A stretch of 64,000 bases of DNA from Abscondita cerata (taxonomy: Eukaryota; Arthropoda; Insecta; Coleoptera; Lampyridae), in assembly GCA_030710515.1 (NCBI GenBank), contig JALBCR010001064.1, positions 186,001-250,000 of the forward strand, written 5' to 3'. Every line of letters starts with the position of its first letter. Position 1 is the stretch's first letter. Under the pieces are notes generated by a model, which saw only the letters and a list, made by a program, of their open reading frames with translations, was not told where the DNA came from and did not search any database. Of the stretch, positions 33,200-45,410 are shown one piece after another. The translations under genes were made by a program, and so were the position numbers.

Positions 33200-35984
33200 T
33201 CAATCAATCAATGTATTTATTTGTTTTTATATAATAAACAAAGAATTCGGTTTTTTTCATCATGCATACAAAATAAAATTAATCTAATACACTTCTATTT
33301 TTCACAAACAAACTTTTCTATATTAAATTTAAAATTAATTCCCTTTTTCTCCTCTCCTTCTCTTTTGAATAACTACCTTTTCATTCTTTTTTAATCTATG
33401 TTCTATATCTTGATTATGTTTCTTTTTCTTCTCTCCATTGCTTCTCTTCTTTTTATTACTTTTTTCATCCACCCGATCCCCTCTCCTCTTTCCCCCAGCA
33501 GTTCTCGTCGCTCTCTCTCTCTCTTCTTCCCTCAGTTCTCCACATTCCTTACTTATGTGTTCCAAGTTCTCCCACCCATCTCCACACATCCTACATATTC
33601 TATCCTTGTCCTTCAACCAATATTTGTTTTCCCTTTCCTCATTCCCTACCCTAAACCTTGCTATAATTCTTTTTTTCCTTAATCCACTCTCTCCTATTAA
33701 ATATCTGGGTTTTCCTTCTGTCCTTATCTTCCAATATTTTCTATTGTACTTCCCTTCTTTTATTCTTCCCGCTCTTTTCTTGGACCTGCGAGTCCACATC
33801 CCTCCTTACTATCTCTGCTTTTACCGATCTCCCTTCTCTTCTTATTCTTGTTATCTCTTCTCTTGCGTACCCCCTCTTTCGTAATAAAATTTCCTTTCCT
33901 CTTCTCCATATTTTACCCTCTGCATTTCTCACTCGTTTAATATCTCTTTCTCTCTCTTTCTTGAATTCTTCCCAGCTCCATTCATTCTTTCCATCCCCAT
34001 AATTCTGCTCCATATGTCAAAACACTTCTTACCATCCTATCGAACAGCCATCTTCTTTTCTCAAGGTCTTTCCCAAATATTCTTTCCCCTATGCCCCATA
34101 CTTGGCTGACTACCTTGGTTCCTTTCTGTTCCAGTTCCCTTATATTCTTATTGTCGTAGCTTATAACGTATCCCAAATATTTGTATTTGTCCACTTTTTC
34201 TATTTCCTCTTCCCCCCACTACCATTTCATTTTTCTTTCTCTTCCTTTTTTTTCTTAAATTCCATGATCTTTGTTTTCCCACGTTCGCCTCAATCCTTTC
34301 TTCTCTAAGTACTTTTTAATTACTTTTATCGTCTCTTTCATTTCTTCCTCGCTCTTCGCCACTGCCACTAAGTCATCCGCATACGCTAGCACTCTAACTT
34401 TTTTCTTCCCTACCACGATCCCTCCCACTTGTTGCTTCTCCAACTCCTCCTCCATGTCCCCTATATATGCCGCGAATAAACACGGGCTCATCGGGCATCC
34501 TTGTCTCAATCCTCTTAGTATTCTGAACCCATCCCCACTTCACCTTTGACTCTCGCTCTGCATCTTGTTTTATTATAGCACTCTTCAATCGCCCCTACCA
34601 AATTTTCACTTATCCCTCTCATTCTCAAATACCCCCACAAACACTCCCTTTCCACCCTGTCAAACGCCGCCTTTACGTCTATAAAGATTGCCCACATTTT
34701 ACCCCCTTCTTCTCAATCTGCCTATTTACTATATGCTTTAGAATGTAAATATTGTCGATTGTGCCTCTATTTTTCCTAAAACCTGCTTGCCAATCTGGTA
34801 GTAACCATTTTCCCTCTATTTCCTCGACCAATCTCCTTCTTAAAATTTCCCCATACACCTTATACCCTACGTTCAATAACCTGACTGCTCTGTACCTTTT
34901 TGCCTCTGTCTGGTTCCCACCCTTATATATCGGACACACTATAGCCTCCCTCCACTGCTTTGGGAATCCTTCCCCTTTCCATATCCTTTCTATCAACCCT
35001 CTCAACCTCTCCTCCGTGCCTCCTGCTTTTCCTTTCTTAATTATTCTGATCGCTTCCTCCATTTCGTCAATTCCTATCTCTCCTTCTCTGGATCTCCGCT
35101 CATTTCCTTCATCCTCTCCTTACTTTCTATCTTCTATTCCACTCAGTAGTTCCTTGCAATGTTCCTCCCATTTCTTTGCTTCTAATTTTATGTCCGACCC
35201 TCTTTTTCTTTTTTTTTATTCTTCCAATAAATTCCCATGCTGGTTTTTCATTTCTGATTTCCTCTATATCCTTTTCTAATTTCATTCTGTATTCTACCTT
35301 TCTTTTTTCACAAACTGTGTTGAAGTTTAGCTTTAACTTTCTGTACTCCTCTATCTCAATTTTGCCTTTCTTCCAATGTCTTCCCCCTCTTCTCAATTTT
35401 TTCTTTGCAATTTGACACTCTCCATTCCACCGTTCATACCTTTTCCCTAATTCTTTTGCCTCTTTCTTATATTCTCTCGTTTCTGCAGCCTCTTCCATTT
35501 TCTTTACTATTATTCTTATCTCTCCCTCTATTTCATCTTGTTGTTCCCAGTTCTCTTCTAGTTTGTTTGACTTTCCTTTTCCTCCACTGCCCTTCTTGTT
35601 TATCATTTGTACCTTTCGACTTCTCCTCCTCCCCCAATATAGTCAGTTCTAGTGGTTGGTGATCTGACTCCTCCCCTCCCCTATCTTAAACCCTTGTATG
35701 TCCTCCTACCCTCTTTCATTTGTCGCTACGTAATCAATCACCGACTCCCCCCTACTCCCTATGAACGTGTACTCTCCTTTTCTTTCATCCTCCATGTTAC
35801 CGTTTATTACATTACATAGTTCAATCAATTTTCTTCCTTGTCCATTTATTTTCTTGTCTTTTGTATTCCTCTTTTTTACTTCTCTGTTTATCATCTATTC
35901 TTGCATTAAAATATCCTCCTATTATTATCTTTTCTTCTTCTTCTTTCTCTTTCAACACCTTTACAATTTTTCTCGTGTTTCATT
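33200..35984 (-). mobile_element. 5'-truncated non-LTR retrotransposon with perfect 14-bp TSD
   Basis: Flanked by identical ATAATAGAATTATA (33186-33199, 35985-35998). The 3' end on the minus strand is a (TTGA)n tail (33200-33212). The element starts inside its endonuclease, so it is 5'-truncated at integration. Its sense strand is strongly purine-rich (A/G), quite unlike the surrounding DNA, which gives long pyrimidine runs on the plus strand. Confidence 0.92.
33335..35950 (-). pseudogene. ORF2 of the 33-kb element: endonuclease end, RT, C-terminal zinc motif
   Basis: Read from 35950 down: endonuclease tail with ELCNVINGNMED, GEYTFIGSRGESVIDYVAT; a long charged helix region (35606-35127); RT with IYKGGNQTEAKRYRAVRLLN, LPDWQAGFRKNRGTIDNIY, AIFIDVKAAFDRVE (catalytic D), LRQGCPMSPCLF-type block, VLAYADDLVAVA (YADD, ~34370-34405), YKYLGYVIS; thumb LTYGAELWGWKE; then the C-terminal CRMCGDGWENLEHISKEC zinc motif near 33560. 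About six frameshifts or stops. K/E/R-rich; belongs to the I/Jockey-type EN-RT group without visible RNase H, clade not assigned. Confidence 0.86.
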
Positions 35985-36004
35985 ATAATAGAATTATAAA
36001 TTTC

Positions 36005-36180
36005 AGTAACGGTTTTTAAAAAATAGTTTAAACAAAAGTTATAGACAACAAAATTTGCAACAATTTTTCTCTCTCAACTGTCTTTGTAGTATAATTGATA
36101 TTGGTGTTAAAACAATTAATGTCACGTGATTATCATATCTCAGTAATTGCTCATCGGATTAAAAAAAACCTCATCATTTA
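36005..36180 (+). repeat. Dispersed repeat, second copy at 54725-54900
   Basis: AACAAAAGTTATAGACAACA...GTATAATTGATATTGG...AATGTCACGTGAT...ATATCTCAGTAA here matches ACTAAAGCTATAGACAATAG...AAAATTGATAATGG...AGTGTCACGTGAT...ATATTTCAGTAA at 54.7-54.9 kb, same strand. Unclassified. Confidence 0.6.
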
Positions 36181-36289
36181 AAAAAACTATAAGTAAATTA
36201 CAAGCAACTTTTAAATGAAAGAAAATGTGTAAGATGAATATTTTTGTGCATATTCTAAGAAATCGAAAATGTATATAGACCATTTTGGG

Positions 36290-37690
36290 TGTAATTTTTG
36301 AACGGAAAAAAATACTCGTTCAAAAAAAGTTCTTATAAAATTTCAAGATACTTTCTACCTAGGTATCGATAACTAGCAGCAGTTTTTTTTAAGAAGACAA
36401 AAGATCATGAAAGAAGTGGTATTGTTTCACCGAGGAGAAGTTAGCCGTAACTTTCAGCCACAGATTTTGCCAACTTTAACACCGGACCGATGTATGAGAG
36501 AGCGCCGTGCTATACTTCCATTTTAATAATTGTTATTGACGTAAATAAGGATTATTAAATACATTTAAAGGTAAACGAGCACTTTATTTAAATACAAAAG
36601 TTAATCAGCTCTAGTCCAATTACAGTTTTTCTGATTTTTCTCTTCAAAGATCACTTTTTAGAATTTTTTTTTAATATCATCGTGTTACCCACATATTTGC
36701 ATAAGAAAAATCAAAATGTAGAAGGCCTTATTTGGAATTAATTAATTACAAAGTGTCCCAGACTTCTGGAGAAATGCCATAGCGTCTTTATTATTGAAGA
36801 TATCAAAAACATTTTATGTAGTTTTGTACCCAGTTATTGGCCACATCTTATATGTTTTTTAAATGGAACACTCTATATATATTATCATTTTTGGACAGAA
36901 TTTAAATAGCTGATCACGATGATGTAAAGTTTAATGGGTCTAAAATTAGTAGTTTCTGATTTATGACACTTTATGTCAAAAACTTCACACTATTGGTGCT
37001 AAGTTACTAATGAGTAATAGAATTCAATCGTAATCAGCTGTTGAAATTGAATCAAAAAAAGATAAAAAATAAAGAGTGTCCATACAAAAAAACATAAGTT
37101 TGGGTCGTAATTCTCTTTTGGCACAATATTATAACAATTAATATTTTTAGTGGTCAAACGCTACAAAATATGTTTTTGACACCATGTAAATGATTAATAA
37201 TTTTTTAAAATGAGAACTGGCTTCTAAATTTTGCTTTGTCTTATGCAAAAATGTGTGTAGAACACGATGGTGGAAAAAAAGTTCTTAAAAAGTGATCTTT
37301 GAAGTGAAAAACTGTAATTAGAGTAGAGCATAATGAGGCACCTCGCGAAATCATTGATTAATTTCATTTGTTTAAGTAAACTTAACTTTAAGTAATGCGA
37401 CACTAGGTGTCGCAAAACTTGCTGTTTAAACTGCTTTTTTATGTTGTGTACTTAATAGTCCGGTATTAAAGTTTGCAAAATCTATGGCTGATAGTTATGG
37501 CAAACTTCTCCAAGGTTATTGTTTCTAGAAACTTTACTTTTGGAAAAAATCAAATAAAATGTATAGGTTATCAACTTATTGATGTATAGAATTTCTCCAA
37601 TGTGTAGATAAAATAACAAAATGCTTTATTCACAGAAGAAAACTGGGAATAGAGACATGCATTAACACCACCTATTGACCACAAAAAAAT
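36290..37690. mobile_element. Worn fold-back element with ~450-bp arms
   Basis: 36605-36750 (AATTACAGTTTTTC...AAAGATCACTTTTTA...CATCGTGTT...TTGCATAAGA) is inverted at 37195-37335. Further out, 36405-36480 (GAGAAGTTAGCCGTAACTTT...CACAGATTTTGCC...ACACCGGACC) is inverted at 37457-37525. The outermost parts (36290-36400, 37530-37690) match weakly. Solo termini like AAGTGTCCCAGAC (36756) and GGAACACTCTATATAT (36866) lie inside, suggesting additional nested ends. No coding. Confidence 0.6.
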
Positions 37691-38846
37691 TCAGTAACGG
37701 CCGACACTATTTAACAAAGCATAACCTCTAAGACGTGAGTAACAACAGATTTTCTGGTAACATTATTTTTCATTTTAAATCACCATTTTTTTTACTATGC
37801 AACCCTTCATTTTATGTAAAATGTGTGTAGTAAAACATGAAGAAGTCACTTTTGTCAAAATTAAACTAATTCTAAACTCACGGCCGAAAAATCAAAATCT
37901 AAATTTTTAATATTTGACGTTTTTTCATTTTTAAACTTTAAAAACATCTTATTAAAATTCTTTCTTAATGTAATTCTTTTTTCAAAATGGAAATAACTTT
38001 CACTAGTGGCTAGCAAAACTATATACTACTATGAAAATATCCCGTTTTCCAAAATGCTTACCTTTGACGGTGTTGATATATTCAATGACATTATGGCCGT
38101 TGAAAACTCACCTCAGTTTTTTTTTGTGATTTACTCGATTCCGCAAAAAAATTGGAATCCTCAAAATTTCCGTACAAAACAGGTAGGTCATGTTGTGATA
38201 CGTAAATGAATAAAACATGACTTACAATAGCACGATACTACGACTACGTTCGTCTAAGATTCCAACATACGCTTTAAACAAATTAAGCTACTAGCTACTT
38301 CACACCCTTAAAATTTCAACTTTTGCAAGCAGAAATAATTCTCATATATTTCGATTAGTCCTAAAGATGTTGTTATGAGAAACCTTGAAAGTCAAAACCC
38401 CTTTTAAATTACTGGACAAATCGCTTTCCATTACTTTTAGAACTCTTAGTATACTTTTGAGAACTGCTTCAAAAATCTCGCGGGCCAGGTTTTCATCATC
38501 GAAAAAAATTTAAACGAGCTGTCGGATTGTCTACAACCATTATATACCTTAAAATCCTGACCAAAATTTTTTTAAAGTTATCCAGACTTCTGAAGGCAAT
38601 TTCTGAAAGTCCTCTAAGAGTTTTAAAAAAATGTTAGTAGTCAAAAACGATCAGAGATCAAAAGTATTGTGATGGTCAAAAGCGATCATAGTTATTATTT
38701 TCTAAATATCAAAAACTCCAGAACGCATCGACAGAGCCAATTCGGAACCACAGGGTGCATCACGCTAAGTGGCCAATTAGACGTTATGGTAAAACTACAA
38801 GTAAATTGAAACTGAAAATTTAAGTAGAAGGCGTTTACAGATAATA
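37691..38846. other. No gene; AT-rich
   Basis: No feature that I can support. Short open frames here (for example 38006-38209) show no family resemblance. Confidence 0.4.
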
Positions 38847-39456
38847 AATTATCGAGAAAAAATTTTGCCCATATCAGACTTCAAAAAATGTTCAATCCTT
38901 CAACTTCGTAAAGTGCGAACTTTTTTGTTTTGCGTCGTACTGTTACAAGTGGTAATAATTTGTGATAGAAATATTTGGTGGGCTATCAGAACTGTCAACA
39001 AAAAAATCAATTATTGAGAAAAAAATTATGCCCTTATTTTACAACTTTAAGCGGCAAGATTTGTTTTGCTTTACGTCGTAATATTTTTTGATAAAACTAT
39101 TTGGGGAGCTGTCAGAACTGTCAACAGAATAATAAATTATGGAAAAAAAAATGTTGCCCTTATCAGACTTACAAAATTGTCAATCCTTCAACTTAGCAAA
39201 GTGGGAACTTTTTTGTTTCGAGTCTTACTGTTACAAGTGGTAATCGCTTTTGATAGAACTATTTTGAAGGTTATCAGAACTGTCGACAAAATAATCAATT
39301 ATGGAGATAAAATGCCGCCCCCATCAGACATAAAAAAACCGTTAATCCTTCAATTCGCAAAGCGACATCATTTTTGTTTTGCGTCATACTGTTACAAGTC
39401 CTAATCATTTTCGATAGAACTATTATCGGGGCTATCAAAACTGTTGACAGAATAAT
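38847..39456. repeat. Tandem array of four ~160-bp units
   Basis: Units start with AATTAT(T/C/G)GAG... at 38847 (162 bp), 39009 (126 bp, internal deletion), 39135 (162 bp) and 39297 (160 bp). Each holds GCCC-TTATCAGACTT, CAATCCTTCAACTT, TTTTTGTTTTGCGTC, ACTGTTACAAGTGGTAAT, GATAGAACTATTT, GCTATCAGAACTGTC. Units 1, 3 and 4 differ by scattered changes, so the array is old. No coding. Confidence 0.85.
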
Positions 39457-40960
39457 TATACATTTTGTTTCTATGAGATAAATGTTTGATGTTCTATGGA
39501 GGTGAAAATAAAAAATCAGCGGTTTTGTTGAGAGTTTTCATAGCGCCCAAAGGCATTCAGAACTCTACTATTTTTTTTAAATTAAAGATGGGAGGCTAAC
39601 TTCGCATACATTACTTTTTTTCTCATACATTTATGAGAGGCGCTCATTTGAAATAGGACATACTGTATATTAAAATATTGTTTTTGATCCTGTATCCTGC
39701 CATGAAAAATAAATACTTATTAATATTAGGTAATGCTGTTATTACAGATTTTACTGTAATTACTACCTACTGTAAATAATTATGCAAAATAATAACTCCA
39801 ATAAACATTATTCAAATTTATTTTATATCCATCGGAGGAATGCAACAAAAGTATTACAGATACAACGAAAAAAAAATCCTGAAGTACCCAATCCAGAAGA
39901 ATTGAAGCCAATTTCTTAAGGTATATTGTAATGTATGGTATCATCTATTACAAATAAGGCGATTAAACCAACATTGAAAGTTCGTCCTTGAACACTTTCT
40001 ACAATCTGAAACATCTGTAGTTTATCCAAGCATAAGAAAAAAATAATTAGTATTTCATAAGATTTTCTTAACATCGAAATAGCTCCAAAAATATTAATTT
40101 TAGAGTAAGTGAATGGTGTTGAAAATATCGAGTAGAATTCTATTGTTGCATAACAAACATGACATGCTAGTGAAATATGTGTCTTAACGACATCTCGTGT
40201 ATAAACAACACGTAAATAATAGTAATAGTATAACTAAGCATTTCTTAGTTAATGATACGGTAGTTAAAATAAGGAAGGTATATCCAAAAGTGCTACAACC
40301 GTGTCATTATTTTTATTAGATAGAACACCTATGAAACGCCTTATACGTAAATTTTCAGTTTCAATTTATTTGTAGTTTCAGCATAATGTCTAATAGATCT
40401 CTCACTGCAAACCACCCTGTATGTGACAGCTTGATTTTTTCGATATATTGCATTTTTGAAGGAAGTCAAAATTAATTTGTACAGTACTAAACGAAAGTAA
40501 TTGTGTAAGCTTCACAGGAATATTGAATCTTGAAGAACTCTATTTTTAATTGCTAGTTTGCTACTGTTAATCGCAGAAATTCTATAAAAATCACATAATT
40601 ACACTTCGAAATATGACCCCTCAAAATCAGTTAATTTTCAAAAAATAGTTATTTTAAAATAGCTTCAACTTTTTTCTTTGAACTTCGATTTACTTGAGAA
40701 TTTTAGGAAATCTATAATGCCATCAAAAAGCTCTGATAATTTCAATTTTGGAATCGAACCAGAATACGTTAAGTTAAAGAATTTCAAAGTAATTGAAAAT
40801 GGTTTTGTCATGAAACGCACTTCCCCAGAGACCCCCCATTCGGCCCCCTATGCTTCATTCTAAGTCCAACCATATACTCGGCTTTGGTCAAGCACCTATA
40901 TTGGCCGAGTCTATAGAGGGACAAAGAAACAAAGAAACAGACAAATTTTGAATCTTAGTA
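39457..40960. other. No gene; several stray transposon ends
   Basis: 39642-39670 (GAAATAGGACATACTGTATA) and 40404-40420 (ACCACCCTGTATGTGAC) look like solo termini of Tc1/mariner-like elements. Otherwise AT-rich with no coding signal. Confidence 0.35.
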
Positions 40961-40964
40961 TACA

Positions 40965-42797
40965 GGGTGATATGCGTAGAGCGTGCATTAGAAGGTTTTT
41001 AACTTGCAAATAAATCAGAAACTTGAAATTTGCTACGCGGCCATAATCGTTCTATCTAAAATATTTTCAGACCTTCAGCTATACAGGGTGTGCCAAAAAT
41101 TGTTGTCAACTTTCTTATTTTAAATACAAACCTATCAGTCGATTGGCCATATAATTCTGAGTTTATGTAACCTAAATATTGTTATCTTATCCTTGACCGT
41201 TTTTGACATATGTCATTTTTTCCAAAAAAATGGTTTTTGTAGCAGTTAACGAAAAAATTTGTATCTCGCAAATCAGTTAAGATTATAAAATTAAATTTAT
41301 AGAACAGTTGGCTGAAAATCCAGGCTTACTCCTGATGTCCTACTGGTTGTTCCATTTTGTACCATATGGGCACAGGCAATTTTTAAATATTAAAATCAAA
41401 AATTACCAAAAGTCAATTATTTCAAATAGCACCTTCTGCTTCTTTTTACATCATTTGAGAAAAAATTGAATTATAGGGTAGATTACTTAAGCATTTCTTA
41501 TACCGATTCTTTGGTGTTTTAAGTAAGTAACTATGCCATGAAAACAAAGGACAATGATAACTGTTTAATGAAAAATATGGATTCCTATTTAATTTTAAAG
41601 AACCAACTATTATTAACGAACATTTTTTTCGTATTTAATATTATAAATCTAAGGATAATTTTCTAGAAAAAATTGACTTGGCGTGCCATGTTGAACAAAA
41701 TAGTGCATGTTGGTGATCAGCTAAAAATACAGATGCTAGGCAATGTATCCATTCATTTTCAGCTTACTATGAGTTAGTTCCGTCAAATCTGAAATGTTAT
41801 GCCAAAATGCTTAAACTACATATTGACAGAATTCTCAAATGTAAATGTTCAATATGACCACCTTCTTGTGTTAAATATTGTATTATTCTTTTTTCCACAG
41901 ATTGCGTAGCTCTTCTTATTTCGTTGAAATCGAGACTGTCGAAAGCTCTCGTTATTCTCAGTCTCAAATCGTCTATGTTGCGAATTGGTGAAGAATAAAC
42001 CAAATGTTTTATTTGCCCCCAAATATAAAAATTTAAAGGAGTTAGATCTGGGGATCTAGCAACCCACTTGAATTTCCCCACCAATGATCATCAAACATGG
42101 GCGTCAATTTTGTATGGACAGCTCTGATCAGTGGCAAATTCTCAAGAAACGTTTCTACAACATTTTCACGAATTTCAAATGGATCAAACAATTAGCTTAG
42201 CACAACGCGTTTTTAATTTCACAGAATGTTACCGCAACTTAATTCCGATTATTTTTTGTTTCCAAGGCATAGCTACTAACTTAAAAAAAGTATGAAATAT
42301 TTCTTGATTTTTATTGAATAACTGGATAGGGATAGGAATTGGGTATGGGAAATGCTTAAGAAATCTAAGAAGAAGGTGCCATTTGAAAAAATTGACTTTT
42401 TGATAATTTTTGATTGTGATATTTGAATATTACCTGTGCCCATATGGTACACAATAGAACAACCAGTAAGAAAACCAGGAGTAAGCCTGGATTGTCAGCC
42501 AACTGCTCCATAAATTTAATTTTATAATCTCAACTGATTTGCGAGTTACAAATTTTTCGTTAACTACTATAAAAACCATTTTTTTGGAAAAACATAACAT
42601 ACGTCAAAAAAACGGTCAAGGATAAGATAACATAATTTAGATTATATAAATCCGAATTATATGGCCAATCGACTAGGTATAGGTTTCTATTTAAAGTAAG
42701 AAAGTTGATAGCAATTTTTGACACATCCTGGTCTTAAAATATTTTAGATAGAACGAAAATGAACTTGTAACGCACGCTCTACGCAGATCACCCTATA
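40965..42797 (-). mobile_element. Long-TIR transposon with doubled terminal motif at each end
   Basis: The outer end CAGGGTGATATGCGTAGAGC (40965) is inverted at 42797 (read inward, AGGGTGATCTGCGTAGAGCG). About 120 bp further in, a second terminus, TATACAGGGTGTGCCAAAAA (41084), has a worn inverted partner at ~42720-42731. The two-layer arms then match for a total of ~570 bp (to ~41540; from ~42260), e.g. CGATTGGCCATATAATTC, TTATCTTATCCTTGACCGTT, GGCTTACTCCTG. The centre encodes a transposase fragment on the minus strand. Confidence 0.82.
41797..42084 (-). pseudogene. DDE_3 transposase C-terminal fragment
   Basis: KWVARSPDLTPLNFYIWGQI with the third catalytic D in R-S-P-D-L, then NIDDLRLRITRAFDSL and IIQYLTQEGGHIEHLHLRI, the end of a DUF4817-group transposase. 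The region to ~42250 on the same strand holds frameshifted upstream sequence (LPLIRAVHTKLTP, FDDHWWG). N-terminal and first catalytic parts are lost. Confidence 0.8.
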
Positions 42798-42819
42798 TAG
42801 ATATCCGTACATCGTGTAG

Positions 42820-43540
42820 TTAATAATGATATTAAATTACCGTAACAGTGGAAGAAGTTATAAAATCATGCTAAACCGGAAAGGACGACAAAAAAAACTC
42901 GAACGAGAAAAAAAGCAAAGATTTCAAGTAGAAAAAAAATGCCATAAGTTATACAGCATGATTGTTCATTATTCTTCATCTTCTGATACTGATCTGAAAA
43001 TAAAACTATTGCCGGCGTCTACGACAGAGACTCTATGTCAATCAGGAACACAATAGTGAGCCACAAAAATTCCTTTTGAAAACTCATTATATACCTAGAG
43101 ATGGGAAAGAAGAAAACGATATAATCAGTCAAAACAGTAGAGACATCAGAAATAAGCAGAAGAAACGTGGATGGGCAAGAAGCAAATGCGGATTACGACA
43201 GTAATGATTTAGAAGAAGTTACACTGAAATTGGCCCGAAAGATGAAGAAGACTATAGAGTACAGCATCATACTTTGAACTGTGAAAAAAATTTTTTCAAG
43301 CATCCTAATCCTAATCAATTAAAATTTTTGTTATGTCGGGATTTGACAATTCTATATCCACATAATTTTGAAAAGATTACCAAAGAAAAAGTACCTGAAA
43401 ACTTTTTAAAAGGTTTTTCAGAAAAACTTCTAGCTTCACATGGGTTCATTCTTAAGACATCTTTTGTAATATACAAGGTGTTTCCAAACTTATGCAAAAA
43501 AAATTTGGAAAATAAACAAAATACATCTTACTGCATATAG
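42820..43540 (+). other. Unrecognised, possibly once-coding stretch
   Basis: Several short plus-strand frames follow each other: 42826-43056 (lysine-rich, KKLEREKKQRFQVEKKC), 43080-43265 (HYIPRDGKEEND..., NVDGQEANADYDSNDLEEVT, read across breaks), 43274-43540 (LYPHNFEKITKEKVPENFLK). The composition is protein-like (acidic/basic alternation) but I recognise no family. It could be a decayed captured gene or chance. Confidence 0.25.
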
Positions 43541-43554
43541 GGTGTAGGTACATA

Positions 43555-44271
43555 CAGGGTGTTTCAAAATTCAGTACAAATATTTTAATGGCGTATTTTT
43601 GAGATGAAAACGAGACTTTTTTTCCCTATGAACATGTGTCCTAAAATACACCTCTTTGAGCTACAGCCATCTTAATTTCCTTTAAAAAAGCGATTTTTTT
43701 AAATTCTGACTGCAGTTATTTATTAAATTTCTTTAAAATTAGCAATCCACTGCTGAACGTTCTACTGTTTCTTATCTCTAAAATGACATAACAATAAATT
43801 TAAAGTGGGGAGGAAGGGGGTAGGCACATTTAAGGGGAAACATTTTATGTTTCGGTTTATAAATTTTAAAAAATGAGTATTTCATCTGTTTGGGCCTTCA
43901 AAAATCTAAGATTTCGGTTTTCAACATTTTTTTGATACAATTAGGTAACCGTTTTCGAAATAATCGTTGTTAAAGGAACAAGGGTTAGGTATTGTGAAAC
44001 TAAATTGGTATGAATTTCTTTTTATTTAATTATGAAACAACGATTAAACCAAATTGGTTTTATTTATTTTAATTTTATTAAAAACAAAGAAATTAAAGAA
44101 ACAAGTGCTGAAATGCCAACAACAACAGCCCTCCATTCTTCTCCGCATAGAAGATGGGCTGTAGCTCGAAGATGGTGTATTTCAGGACACATGTTCATAA
44201 GAAAAAAAAGTCTTATTTTCATTTCAAAAATACGCCATTAAAATATTTGTACTGAATTTTGAAGCACCCTG
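43555..44271. mobile_element. 717-bp MITE with ~120-bp TIRs
   Basis: Left CAGGGTGTTTCAAAATTCAG, right end read inward CAGGGTGCTTCAAAATTCAG. Arms match to about 43672 and from 44151 (TTTTAATGGCGTATTTTTGA, ATGAACATGTGTCCT, GAGCTACAGCC). TA flanks at 43553-43554 and 44272-44273. No coding. Confidence 0.88.
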
Positions 44272-45050
44272 TATACATAACATTTGAATACATTTTATTT
44301 TGTTACTTCAATACCATCAACTTTCTAAAGTTTCTAAATGATGCACCAAATGTAGGTAAAGCATGTTAAAATTCTAAGGCATAAAAAAGTTTTTAAAAAT
44401 ATTAAATGAGGTTGTTAATTTTACCCCCTACATCCCTGGGAGAAACGTAAAAAAATATTTAACAAATAGATATTGTAAGTGAATATCACACACAAAATTT
44501 TACGTTTCTATCTTGACTTATTTTTAAGAAAAAAAATTTCTTTTGATAGTGTGTAAATCAGCAGGAGAATCGATGAAGGATCATCTTCTAAATTTGTTCG
44601 CATATGTTTGGAAATCGTATAATAAAATTATACCTGTTAATTATTATCAAATAATGTCAAAGAAAATATACAATACCTAATAATAATACCTAATAATATT
44701 TAAATTTGATATACCGCGCAATGAGCACAATTCTTGATAAAAATAAAGTCTTCAGCCTAAATTGGGCTTGTTAATCCAATTTAAAGAACTGAAAACAATT
44801 GATTATTATTATCGTATAAAATCTCTTAATGGATTTTAAATTATATTAGAACTTAAAACCACCATGGTTGAAAGCGAGGCAAGTGCACATTAAATTACGT
44901 TGTCTGCATAGGTACATTAGAAGCGAACAAAATTGCAAGGACAATAATTGATTACAACTTGAGTACTTACCTAATAATGTTTTTTCTTGTGACCCACCAT
45001 TTCCCCCCATCGTCATTACATTATTACATTGCCTACTATCCACTACACAC

Positions 45051-45283
45051 CTTTCTGAAGAAAAAATGTCCAAATCGATTCCATAATTGACACGAAATCG
45101 TGCTTTATCGAAATTGTATTGTTGTTTTTCTTCTTTTTGCAAACATGCAACTAGATCTTCTTTATTGGGGGTACCGAACAACACTCTGCGTGCTTTACTA
45201 TATACGATAACATTACCGTTTTCATCCGGTTTGCAAATTACATAATTGATACGACTCACGGGTATCGGTAGGACTATTGCCAT
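45051..45283 (-). CDS. Exon with CDK-inhibitor-like (p27/Dacapo-type) motif
   Basis: ATG at 45283-45281, open for 77 codons to a GTGTGTAG donor at 45050 (phase 2). The protein starts MAIVLPIPVSRINYVICKPD and has KARRVLFGTPNKEDLVACL...EEKQQYNFDKARF. RxLFG is the cyclin-binding motif and Y/W-N-F-D the CDK-contact start of the CDI domain of p21/p27/Dacapo proteins, which block cyclin-CDK. The spacer between them (20 residues) is shorter than the family's ~29, and the residues after NFD do not fit well, so the assignment is tentative. Later exons were not found; the intron runs left into transposons. No stop or frameshift, so probably a host gene. An overlapping out-of-frame ATG frame starts at 45425 and could act as an upstream ORF. 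Confidence 0.45.
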
Positions 45284-45389
45284 TTGGACGGTTAACACAC
45301 GGACAGACAACCCTAGCGAACGTTTGCGACGATTGACTTTGTTTACAACTTTTACCACTTTTCTTTATAGTCACTGCGTACTGGTTTTC

Positions 45390-45410
45390 GGGGATTCCCC
45401 CACTTAAGTG
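45390..45410. promoter_or_regulatory. kappaB-like palindrome next to NK-homeodomain-like palindrome
   Basis: GGGGATTCCCC (45390-45400) is a perfect Rel/NF-kB consensus, followed directly by CACTTAAGTG (45401-45410), a perfect palindrome containing TTAAGTG, the NK2/Tinman-type site, on both strands. The pair lies ~110-125 bases upstream of the ATG at 45283. Another inverted repeat, ACAAGTT-TC-AACTTGT, lies at 45511-45526. Binding is inferred from motif only. Confidence 0.45.

Noticed and set aside
33398..35988. Long plus-strand frames rich in S, F, P, L
   Set aside because: They are antisense shadows of the purine-rich minus-strand retrotransposon ORF2.
39066..39404. Plus-strand frame of 112 codons
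   Set aside because: Is the ~160-bp tandem repeat read through; internal repetition in the protein follows the DNA period.
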